A stretch of DNA of 38,378 nucleotides from positions 1 through 38,378 of the forward strand of contig CADCWG010000060.1 of NCBI GenBank assembly GCA_902806335.1. Reading direction: 5' to 3'. Position 1 is the stretch's first letter; the number at the start of each line of letters is the position of its first letter. Made by a program: the position numbers and the translations under genes. Below the pieces are notes generated by a model. The model made no database searches. It worked only from the letters and a program-made list of their open reading frames with translations, and had not been told where the DNA came from. The DNA comes from an uncultured Thermomicrobiales bacterium (GTDB lineage: Bacteria > Chloroflexota > Chloroflexia > Thermomicrobiales > UBA6265). This document shows, in pieces, positions 23,371 through 31,020 of the stretch.

Positions 23371-24426
23371 CTAGAAGTCGGCCGGATCGAGCGGGTCGGT
23401 CCCCGCAACGACCTCGTCGCCGTCGAAGGCGCCGTCGCCGTCGGTGTCGGCCTCGGTCGGGTCGGTCCCGAGCACGTTCGCCTCGTCGTCGTCGGTCAGG
23501 CCGTCGCCGTCGGTGTCGACGACGTCGGTGTCCGTGGCGTCGGCCGCCGGCGTCTCGGTCGCCTCGGCGACCGGTTCGGTGGCCTCGACCGCCGGCGCCG
23601 GGGTCTCGGTGGCCTCGACCACGGGCGCGGTCGCGGTCGCCTCGACCGGCGCCTCCGTCGCGACGGCCGCCTCGGGGGTCGCCTGAGCGACGATGAACTC
23701 GGCGATCTCGCCGAGGACCTCGTCGCGGGTCAGGGCGTCGTCGAAGGACTGGGGGAACGGCGACTCGCCGGTGACTAGATTGAGGTAGCCGGCGTGGCGG
23801 CCCTCGACGGTGGCGATGGTGGCCGCGGCGCCGAGCACGTCCGGGTCGGTGATGAATGGAGCCGCGCCGTTGTAGGCGCCGACGCCCGTGTTCTCGAACG
23901 CCCGCGCCGTTTCGAGGAACGTCTCGACGTCCTCGAGCGCATCGTCGAAGTCGAACTCGATGTCCCCTTCGCCGACCGGCGTGCCGCCGAGCGCGGTGAT
24001 GGTCTCGGTCAGCGTGGCGACGTGGTCTTCCTCGTGGACGAGGATCTCCTCGATCCTGGCCCGCGACGGGCGGACCCGGTCCTCGCTAGCGGCCTCGGGC
24101 GTGCCCTCGTCGTCGTCCTCCTCGTCGTCGTTACCCTCGAAGGCGTCGGCGAAGTCCTCCTCGCCGAAGCGGTCGAGGCCTTCCTGGTAGAAGGTGGACT
24201 CGAGCAGCTCGAGGGTCAGCGCGAAGTTGAGGATGTCGAGATCGTCGGTGAACTCCTGCGCGTTGGCCAGGCGGAAGCCGGCCCCGCCGGGCATCCCGGC
24301 GACCGCGATCGCCAGGGCCCCACCGCCGGCGACCTTGGCCCCGCGGCCGAGGAACCGGCGGCGGGAGCTGAGCCGAGCCTGCTCGGTCGCGACCGCGTCC
24401 AAGAACTGTTCGTGCAACGGGCGCAT
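23371..24426 (-). CDS. Tat-exported ferritin-like domain protein with C-terminal calcium-binding repeats
   Basis: 351 residues. A Tat signal (SSRRRFLGRG, 20-29, then a hydrophobic segment to about 56) leads into a Ferritin_2-type four-helix domain (about 60-245). Candidate metal ligands are Glu73/Glu76 (LTLELLESTFY), Glu132/His135 (HEEDH) and Glu208/His211 (VEGRHAGYL). An acidic insertion (NDDEEDDDEG) lies between the first two helices. Residues 250-303 are an Ala/Glu/Thr/Pro repeat linker. The end carries two DTDGDG-type calcium loops (DTDGDGLTDDDE and DTDGDGAFDGDE) of thrombospondin-3/dockerin style. ATG with GAGAGGGA upstream. Probably an extracytoplasmic diiron or metal-handling protein tethered through its tail; function unproven. 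Confidence 0.88.
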   Translation of the reverse strand: MRPLHEQFLDAVATEQARLSSRRRFLGRGAKVAGGGALAIAVAGMPGGAGFRLANAQEFTDDLDILNFALTLELLESTFYQEGLDRFGEEDFADAFEGNDDEEDDDEGTPEAASEDRVRPSRARIEEILVHEEDHVATLTETITALGGTPVGEGDIEFDFDDALEDVETFLETARAFENTGVGAYNGAAPFITDPDVLGAAATIATVEGRHAGYLNLVTGESPFPQSFDDALTRDEVLGEIAEFIVAQATPEAAVATEAPVEATATAPVVEATETPAPAVEATEPVAEATETPAADATDTDVVDTDGDGLTDDDEANVLGTDPTEADTDGDGAFDGDEVVAGTDPLDPADF

Positions 24427-24519
24427 GTACGTCCCTCTCTGTCAACGCGCGTGGGTGCCGGCGGCCGGCATCCGGCCGCCGGGGCGTGCTCCGACTGTCG
24501 AATCGGATCGCCAGTGTGT

Positions 24520-24528
24520 CCTATAGCA
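24520..24528 (-). promoter_or_regulatory. Extended -10 promoter of the ferritin-like gene
   Basis: The minus strand reads GGTGCTATAGG: TG, one base, then TATAGG (-10 at 24520-24525). No -35 is evident, as expected for an extended -10 promoter. The leader is about 85 nt. Confidence 0.5.
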
Positions 24529-25120
24529 CCTGGCTTGCCGCGACTCGATCGCGGGCTAAGTTTGCCCAAGGTCGTGACCCGGCGCTCCGGGCGCCTGCGG
24601 GAAGTGCCGCACCTCGGTTGGGATGACTCGCTCTCGATGGGTAGGCGGTGAATGCCGGGTCCGATGGCAGCCGTCGTCCGCCCACGTTGGGCCGTGTGGG
24701 GCCAGTGTGGGAAGCCCGAGAGATGTCTGCGGGGCGTAGGGAAAGGTAGCGGGCGCCATCCGCACTGGTTGTCGTGAACGGCCCTCGGTCCGGGATCAGG
24801 CATCGCGGCGGGCGAGGCTTCTTGGCCGTGGGCGGGTGCGATGGGCGGGGGCGTGTGCGGCGCGTCAATTGCTGTATGCGGTCGGCAACGGTGGCAACGG
24901 CGCATCCGGACCTGCCCCTAGGACGAGAAGGATCGGGGCCGGCCGAATCGATTGACGCGCGATGGGCGCCGCTAGGCTCTCGGCCGTCGCGTCGAACAAG
25001 GGGCAACGTGGCGAGGCGTCCCCGCCCGGCGGGGCGCCTGGCTGGCGGGTTACCAGGACGTGCGGCCTTTGGCGCGAGCACCGACGCCGGCCGCCCGCGC
25101 TGTGCGATCCTCCAGCGGTG
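24529..25120. promoter_or_regulatory. Divergent gap with a TTGACG/TAGGCT promoter for the MFS gene
   Basis: About 590 bases without a gene. On the plus strand TTGACG (24952-24957) and TAGGCT (24973-24978) stand 15 bp apart, a short but usable spacing. No ribosome-binding site precedes the MFS start, and the leader would be about 135 nt. Confidence 0.4.
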
Positions 25121-26383
25121 ATGACCCTCGCGCGTCGCCTCGGCGGTGTGGCCCGGTCCTACGCCAGCGTCGCCCGCAGCCCGGCGTACTTTCCGCTCTG
25201 GCTCGGCCAGGTGCTCTCCGGCTTCGGCGACACGCTGCACTACATCGCCCTCGTCGTGCTCGTCTACGAGATCACCGGTCGGGGGGCGGCGGTCGCGGTG
25301 CTGGTCGCGGCCGAGGTGGTCCCGGTCCTCGTCCTCGGCGCGCTCGCCGGCGTCGTGATCGACCGCTTCAGCCGCAAGGCCGTGCTGGTCGGGTCGGACC
25401 TCGCGCGGGCGGCGCTGGTCCTGACGCTGGTCTGGCCACGGGGCGTGGGACACGCCTACCTCGTCGCCGCCGGCCTCGCGGCCGGTGCCGTGTTCTTCGG
25501 CCCGACGGTCCAGGCCGTGATCCCGGCGCTGACCACGCCGGAGCAGCGGCTGGCGGCCAACTCGGTCGCCTGGTCGACCGGGCGGCTGGTCCAGATCGTC
25601 GCGTCGGCCGTCGCCGGGGGGCTGATCGCCGCCGTCGGGACCGGGACGGCCTTCGCCCTCAACGCGGCCACCTTCCTGGTCTCGGCGTTGCTGATCGCGC
25701 GGCTGCGCATCCCCGCCCACGCCGGCCAGGTCGGGGCGGACGCCCGGCGTGGCCTCGGCGGCTACGTCGCCGACGCCCGGGCCGGGCTCGCCTTCGCCCT
25801 CCGCGACCGGCTGGTGTCGCGGCTGGTGGTGGTGCAGTCGGTGGCGTCCCTCGCGGTCGGGGCGACCGGCGCGATGCTGGTCGTCCTGTCCGAGCGGCAC
25901 CTGGGGCTCTCCCCGGCCGGCTTCGCCTGGCTGATCGGGGCGATCGGCGCGGGCGCGCTGGTCGGCCCGCTGATCCCGAACGCGCTGGCCCGCGACCCCC
26001 GGGACGCGCGCTGGCTGTTCGTGCCCTACGTGATTCGGGGGGTGGGGGACGTGCTGCTGGCCGTGGTGACGCCGCTGCCGGTGGTGCTCGCGATCCTCTT
26101 CGTCTACGGGCTGAACACCGCGACCGGCGTGGTGGTCTTCAACACGGCCCTCCAGGGGGCGGTGCCCGACGCCGTGCGGGGCCGGGTCTTCACCCTGCTC
26201 GACGTGGCCTGGAACGCGAACCGGCTGCTGTCGCTGGCGGCGGGCGGCCTGATCGTCGACGCGTTCGGCGTCCGGCCGCTGTTCTGGTCGGGCGGCACGC
26301 TGCTCGCCCTCGCCGGGGTGCTCGGTCTGGTGCTGCTCGGCGGCGACGGCCTGCGGCGGCCGGTTCCCGGAATGCCCCCATGA
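25121..26383 (+). CDS. MFS transporter (MFS_3/EntS-like)
   Basis: 420 residues with about 10-12 membrane helices. The start (SPAYFPLWLGQVLSGFGDTL) and the loop-2/3 motif VVIDRFSRKAVLVGSDLARA are typical of the MFS_3 group that includes EntS and putative drug exporters. A second half begins near VVQSVASLAVGATGAML, with AVPDAVRGRVFTLLD in the loop before the last helices. ATG at 25121 (or the GTG directly before it) is chosen by position; no ribosome-binding site is clear. The frame extends upstream, but that part is unlike the family. Substrate unknown; export of a small hydrophobic or siderophore-like compound is a guess. Confidence 0.9.
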   Translation: MTLARRLGGVARSYASVARSPAYFPLWLGQVLSGFGDTLHYIALVVLVYEITGRGAAVAVLVAAEVVPVLVLGALAGVVIDRFSRKAVLVGSDLARAALVLTLVWPRGVGHAYLVAAGLAAGAVFFGPTVQAVIPALTTPEQRLAANSVAWSTGRLVQIVASAVAGGLIAAVGTGTAFALNAATFLVSALLIARLRIPAHAGQVGADARRGLGGYVADARAGLAFALRDRLVSRLVVVQSVASLAVGATGAMLVVLSERHLGLSPAGFAWLIGAIGAGALVGPLIPNALARDPRDARWLFVPYVIRGVGDVLLAVVTPLPVVLAILFVYGLNTATGVVVFNTALQGAVPDAVRGRVFTLLDVAWNANRLLSLAAGGLIVDAFGVRPLFWSGGTLLALAGVLGLVLLGGDGLRRPVPGMPP

Positions 26384-26853
26384 GCCGGGCGGTCCGTATC
26401 GGCCGGCGGTTGGGGAAGGAACGCGCCCAGCCCCCCGGCCGGAACCGGTTCGGGCGATGGTGAGTGGTCGCCCCACGGAGGACGGAACCGTCGGCCGGGG
26501 GCGGGCGTCTTTGGGAGGGCCGCGGGCGCGACGTCGTTGCGCCTGGGGCGCCTGCCGACGGCGTGGCGGAACGACTATTCCGGGAGCGGGAGAGCGGTGT
26601 GTGGCTCTGGCGGCCGGCCAGAGGGTTCGCCAGAACCTGGCGGGCTGCCGTCCGACCACCTGGTGCGGCGTTGGGATACTCCCCGAGCCCGCCTACTCGC
26701 GCATCGGCCTCCGCCGAGGGATCCCGCTCATCGTCGCCGCACTGGCGATGTCGTCACCGCGACCGCCGCTGTCCGGGCGGGACTGGCGCCGGTGTCGGGC
26801 GTCGGCGGTGGCGGTGAACGGCGTTGGTCGCGGGAACGAGAGGGGATCAAGCC
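26384..26853. other. Non-coding gap
   Basis: 470 bases. No gene, repeat copy or structured RNA is recognised; the last 15 bases carry the ribosome-binding site (GAGAGGGGA) of the next gene. Confidence 0.5.
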
Positions 26854-27675
26854 GTGTCGTCGCTGTTGCGTTGGGGGCTCGTCTCGGTCGTTCTGATCGT
26901 GATCGCGCAGGGTGGTGTCCCCGTCGCCGCCGGCCAGGCCGCACCCGGCGGGAGCCCGATCGCTACGCCGGGCGGGACACCGGTCGCGCTGGGTGACGGG
27001 TTCGAGCTGCTCTACCGCTACGCGGCGGAGGACTTGGCGGGGGCGCTCCTGAACGGGCCGGTGATGCTGGGCGAGCTCCGCAACGCGACGGACCGCCCGG
27101 CGGTCGCCCCGGTTGTCCGTTTCACCCTGCTCGACCACGCCGGCGCCGCGCTGGGGTTCGTCGACGCCATGCCGCTCGCCCACTACGTCCCCGCCGGGGA
27201 GCGGGTGCCGATCTTCGCCGACGCCACCAACTTCGACCACAACGCGCCGGGCGTCGTGCTCGGGAGGTGGCGCGGCGAGTCGATCGCGCGCTGCGACACG
27301 GGACTGACGCTGGCCGAGGTCGACCCCACCGGCCTCGAGATCCGCGGTGAGCGCTACCAGGAGTACCCCGAGCTGGGCCCCGGCAGCTTCACCATCGACG
27401 GCGCGGTGGTCAACAACACCGCCGCCGAGGTGCCCCACCTCGACGTCGCCGCCGCCTTCTACGCGGCCGACGGCCGTTTCGTCGGCTTCGACTCGGAGTG
27501 GGTGGCGCTGCCGACCGCGGCGGGCGCGAGCGCGCCGTTCGTGCTCGACGCCCACCAGTTCAGCGCCCTGCCCGGGCTGCGCCCGGAGGAGCGCGGCCAG
27601 CCCTTCACCTACCGCCTCATGGTCCGCCGCGACCAGCGGTTCCAGCCGGCCGTCTGCGGCGCGCCGATCGCCTGA
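26854..27675 (+). CDS. Secreted two-domain beta-sandwich (FxLYD-like) protein
   Basis: 273 residues. The signal peptide (LLRWGLVSVVLIVIAQGG, cleavage near AAGQA) is followed by a Pro/Gly/Thr linker with the phrase ATPGGTP. Two similar domains follow. The first has VMLGELRNATDRPAVAPVVRF, then LLDHAGAALGF. The second has FTIDGAVVNNTAAEVPHLDV, then FYAADGRFVGF. The pattern 'new/different strand, NxT, variable, VxFxLxDxxGxxlG' is that of FxLYD-type immunoglobulin-like folds. GTG at 26854 has GAGAGGGGA 7 bases upstream. The stop lies inside a copy of the dispersed repeat's second module. No catalytic residues; probably an envelope or adhesion protein. Confidence 0.8.
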   Translation: MSSLLRWGLVSVVLIVIAQGGVPVAAGQAAPGGSPIATPGGTPVALGDGFELLYRYAAEDLAGALLNGPVMLGELRNATDRPAVAPVVRFTLLDHAGAALGFVDAMPLAHYVPAGERVPIFADATNFDHNAPGVVLGRWRGESIARCDTGLTLAEVDPTGLEIRGERYQEYPELGPGSFTIDGAVVNNTAAEVPHLDVAAAFYAADGRFVGFDSEWVALPTAAGASAPFVLDAHQFSALPGLRPEERGQPFTYRLMVRRDQRFQPAVCGAPIA

Positions 27676-28071
27676 TACCGGATCCCGGTGGTCGCCGGCG
27701 CATCGCCCGGCGGGTGCGCGGCCAGCCTGGGCCGGCTCGATCCTCGGGCCGCTGTCCGCGGGGCTCGCTCCGGGAGGTAGCGACCGTCTCCGCGTCTCCC
27801 ATGCTCAGGCCGATCATCCAGATCGGTCGAACGAGCCGGCCACCCGAGGCGGGACGTCCCGCGGGACGACAACAACACCCACCGCGGCTCAGCCGGTGTT
27901 GCCACGCTCCCACGCGGGAGGCGCCTGGCCCGTCGAGCGTCCGTCCGAGGCCGGTCCACCCCGCGGCGGCCGGCCTCCCGAGGCTGACCGGGGCGCCGTT
28001 GTCGGGCGGCGGTCGTGCGCTCGGGGCGTGGACGCCCCGGACGGGGAGGACGATGCGGGGGCGGGCAAGGG
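27676..28071. other. Non-coding gap starting in a dispersed-repeat module
   Basis: Positions 27673-27690 match the repeat's second module (minus orientation, 16 of 18). GGGGCTCGCTCCGGG near 27757 resembles part of the core. No gene is seen. Confidence 0.5.
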
Positions 28072-28449
28072 TCAGCCGTTCTCACCCGGGGACTGGCCGA
28101 CCAGCTCGTAGACGTTCCCGTCCGGTGCCCGGAAGTGCTGCGAGGACGTCCCGCCCGGCCACGCCCGCAGGGGGCCGATCAGCTCGACCGTCCCGGCCGC
28201 CGCCAGTTCCTCCCTCGCCGCCACGACGTCCTCGACGAAGAAGCCGACGACGGGACCCGAGTCGAAGTAGACGTGCTCGGTGTCGGACGGTCCGAAGACC
28301 TCGACCGTATCGTCGTTCGGCAGCCGGAAGACCGCGAAGTCGGGGCGCTCGTACTCCAGCCGGAGCCCCAGCACCTCTTTGAAGAGGCGCACCATCGGGC
28401 CGTTCTCTGCGGTCCTGGTCCCCACCCACGTCACGGCCGCGACCTTCAT
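28072..28449 (-). CDS. VOC-family (glyoxalase/bleomycin-resistance) protein
   Basis: 125 residues with two beta-alpha-beta-beta-beta units: KVAAVTWVGTRTAEN...FKEVLGLRLEYERPDFAVFRLPNDDTVEVFG and VVGFFVEDVVAAREEL...HFRAPDGNVYELVGQ. Glu at VEVFG and Glu at YELVG sit at typical metal-ligand positions; the usual first-strand His is not evident. The start is ATG with GAGGTGG 6 bases upstream. It stands alone, divergent from another VOC gene 480 bp away. Isomerase, dioxygenase or resistance role cannot be decided. Confidence 0.88.
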   Translation of the reverse strand: MKVAAVTWVGTRTAENGPMVRLFKEVLGLRLEYERPDFAVFRLPNDDTVEVFGPSDTEHVYFDSGPVVGFFVEDVVAAREELAAAGTVELIGPLRAWPGGTSSQHFRAPDGNVYELVGQSPGENG

Positions 28450-28929
28450 CGCGCACCACCTCTCGCTCACCGACCACGCGGGGGTACATCCCCCGGAACG
28501 AAGCGGGCATCGGCGAGTGCCACCGCCCGCCAGCGATCCGGCCCACCCTTGGCGGGCCCGGCCCCGCTCGGGCACAGCCGGACTGCCCGCCCGTCTGCAG
28601 GACGAGACGCCGGGATGCCATGCCCGGTTGCGGCTGGTGGGCCGGCGAAGGGATCGGCGGCGGCCAGGTCCGGGACGACGGGCCGTCCATGCCGCCACCC
28701 GCTCGCCCCGGGGTGCCGCCATCCCGTGGCCCCGGCGCGAGCGGACGATGGCCGTCGTCAGAAGGGGCTGCGCCCGCGAGACGGGCTCGTCGCCCGCTGC
28801 GGTGTTGGCGCGAACGGCCGTAGGATGTCGATCTCGGCGGTGTCGGATCGACCAGGTGGTGAGGTCGCCGATCGGCGTCCCCGCGGGTGGCGGCACGAGC
28901 ACGGACGATCGCGGACAGAGGAGAACACG
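28450..28929. other. Divergent intergenic region between two VOC genes
   Basis: 480 bases with no recognised gene. Start regions of both flanking genes have good ribosome-binding sites; convincing promoter boxes were not found (TAGGAT near 28820 lacks a -35). Confidence 0.45.
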
Positions 28930-29406
28930 ATGACCCGGACGATCACCCCGTTCCTGTGGTTCGACGGCAACGCGGAAGCGGCGATGGACTTCTACGTGTC
29001 GGTCTTCGAGGACTCGGAGGTGCTGAGCGTCAGCCGCTACGGCGACGCCGGACCGGGACCCGCCGGGTCGGTCCTGGTCGCCAACTTCCGCCTCAACGGG
29101 CAGGAGTTCCGGGCGCTCAACGGCGGCCCGCTGTATCGGTTCACCGAGGCCGTGTCGTTCCAGATCGACTGCGCGACGCAGGAGGAGATCGACCACTACT
29201 GGGATCGGCTCACGGACGGGGGCGAGCCTGGACCGTGCGGCTGGCTCAAGGACCGGTTCGGCCTCTCGTGGCAGGTCACCCCGACCGTCCTGGGCGAATT
29301 GCTGGGAGACGAGGACCGCCAGCGGGCGGACCGGGTGATGCAGGCGATGATGGGGATGGGCAAGATGGACATCGCCGGGCTCCAGCGCGCCTACGACGAG
29401 GGGTAG
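28930..29406 (+). CDS. PhnB-like VOC protein
   Basis: 158 residues. ITPFLWFDGNAEAAMDFYVSVFEDSEV, LNGQEFRALNGGP and the C-terminal DRFGLSWQVTP are hallmarks of the PhnB-like / '3-demethylubiquinone-9 3-methyltransferase' fold group, whose members are not proven methyltransferases. The last 30 residues (ADRVMQAMMGMGKMDI) are the usual helical end. GGAG lies 7 bases before the ATG. Single gene; physiological role unknown. Confidence 0.93.
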   Translation: MTRTITPFLWFDGNAEAAMDFYVSVFEDSEVLSVSRYGDAGPGPAGSVLVANFRLNGQEFRALNGGPLYRFTEAVSFQIDCATQEEIDHYWDRLTDGGEPGPCGWLKDRFGLSWQVTPTVLGELLGDEDRQRADRVMQAMMGMGKMDIAGLQRAYDEG

Positions 29407-29895
29407 CGCGAGCCCGCTCCGCTCCGTGACCCAGACGTGACGGCAGCGCCCAGGCTACGCCGGCGGGCTATCCCCGGCGGGGATCGACGCCCTTCTCATC
29501 GGGCGCGCCGAAACCCCTGAGACCTCGGGCCGCGTCTGCGGACCGCCTGAGGTTTCATGGGCCCTGGCATGCGAGCCGCCGCGTTCCGGTCGACGGGTGT
29601 GACTGGTCCTCCGGCTACGCACGCGGGCATGACCGGCGGCTCACCGTCATGGTGGACGTCGGGCCGTCAACGGCGATCCCGCGGGTCTCCGCACCCGGTC
29701 GACGTCGCCGGATCGGGACACCGGTCCCCCTCCGAATGGTCTCCGTGTCCCAGGATCCCGAGGCCCGTCGCGCCCTAGGATCTGGACCCAGGAGGTCGGC
29801 CGTGTGTCTGCCGACCGATGGTCTTCCGAGGGGCGCGTCCGGCAAGCCGCGTCCGCCCCTCGTTCGAGCGAGGTTCCGAAGGGGGAGCGACGGCG
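29407..29895. other. Non-coding gap with one imperfect hairpin
   Basis: About 490 bases. A hairpin at about 29522-29552 (ACCTCGGGC pairing with GCCTGAGGT through one G-T pair, with a small inner stem), followed by TTTC, may end the VOC transcript. No gene is recognised. Confidence 0.45.
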
Positions 29896-30807
29896 ATGCG
29901 ACGATGGCTGGTGCTGGTGTGCGGCGTGGTGGCCCTGCTGGCCGGATCGGTCGGGCCGGTGGTGGCGCAGGAGCCGCAGACCGATCCGTCCTTCTCGAAC
30001 GAGGTACTCGGGACGTACGGGCTGCCCGAGATCGCGATCACGCAGCGGGAGGACGGCTACGACGCGCCCCGCGAGGTGGTGGCGGGGCGCTACCTGGTCG
30101 CGTTGGTGAGCAGGCCGGGGCTCTCCGCGTACCTGAACCTGGTGCGGGTGCCGGCCGGTCTCTCGGACGCGGAGGCCGACGAGCAGTTGCTGTCGGCGGC
30201 CCGCAACGACGTGCCCGTCGATGGCTGGACCTACGGCGGCGGCACCTACGCATTCGACGGCAACACCGCGTGGGTCGCGCTCGACCTCCAACCGGGCGAG
30301 TGGGCCTGGGGCCTGACCTCGCAGCCCGACATCGACGACGCCGAGGAGACGGTCCACCTCATGCCCCTGACCGTGACGGCGGGGGACGCGGCGGCCTCGC
30401 CGGTCGCGGCCGGGATCGAGCCCTCCGCCGACGTGACGATGACCGAGTTCGTCTTCGAGGGGCTCGACGGCACCACGCTGCCCACCGGTCCGCAGGTCTG
30501 GCGGTTCACCAACAGCGGGTCCCAGGCGCACCACATGGTGCTCTTCCGGACGCCCATGCTCCTCGCCCAGGAGGACGTGACGGCGATGGTCGACGCCTTC
30601 ATGAGCGCGACGCCGACGCCCCCGCCGAGCTGGTGGAACGAGAGCGTCTGGGTCGGCTACGCGGCGATCATGTCACCCGGGCAGTCGATCCTGACCGAGT
30701 ACGACCTCGATCCGGGGACCTACGCGGCGCTCTGCTTCATCGCCGACCCGGAGACCGGCATGCCCCACCTGATGGAAGGCATGGCCCAGGCATTCACGGT
30801 CGCCTGA
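29896..30807 (+). CDS. Secreted protein with C-terminal cupredoxin-like domain
   Basis: 303 residues. Signal peptide MRRWLVLVCGVVALLAGSV, cleavage near VVAQ. Residues 30-170 form an unassigned beta-rich domain (VVAGRYLVALVSRPG, GEWAWGLTS). From about 180 (VTMTEFVFEGLDGTTLPTGPQVWRF) a cupredoxin-like fold follows. It has a His pair (SQAHHMVLF) and, near the end, Cys-x8-Pro-His-x3-Gly-Met (ALCFIADPETGMPHLMEGM), the order of type-1 copper ligands His...Cys...His...Met. Copper binding is plausible but unproven. ATG with GGGGGAG upstream. A terminator-like hairpin follows, so it is separate from the two-component genes downstream. Confidence 0.82.
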   Translation: MRRWLVLVCGVVALLAGSVGPVVAQEPQTDPSFSNEVLGTYGLPEIAITQREDGYDAPREVVAGRYLVALVSRPGLSAYLNLVRVPAGLSDAEADEQLLSAARNDVPVDGWTYGGGTYAFDGNTAWVALDLQPGEWAWGLTSQPDIDDAEETVHLMPLTVTAGDAAASPVAAGIEPSADVTMTEFVFEGLDGTTLPTGPQVWRFTNSGSQAHHMVLFRTPMLLAQEDVTAMVDAFMSATPTPPPSWWNESVWVGYAAIMSPGQSILTEYDLDPGTYAALCFIADPETGMPHLMEGMAQAFTVA

Positions 30808-30864
30808 GGCCGCGCGAGACGCGATACCCTACCGGTGAGCTGGCGAGCCGGTGAGGGGGAGTTC

Positions 30865-30892
30865 GGGAGGCGCCGCCGACGCGGCGCCTCCC
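30865..30892 (+). terminator. Hairpin after the cupredoxin-like gene
   Basis: A perfect 12-bp stem (30865-30876 with 30881-30892) with a CGAC tetraloop, but no T-run. Probably an mRNA 3'-end structure or weak terminator. Confidence 0.55.
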
Positions 30893-31020
30893 AGTGCGGC
30901 CGTCTCGCGGCCACGCCCCGACCAGGCGCCGCAGCCCGGCCGCCGGTGCGACGCCACTCCTGACCAACCTGCGGTGCGGGCGAACACCGCCGTCAGCCAG
31001 ATAGCCGGGCAGGGCGAGGG

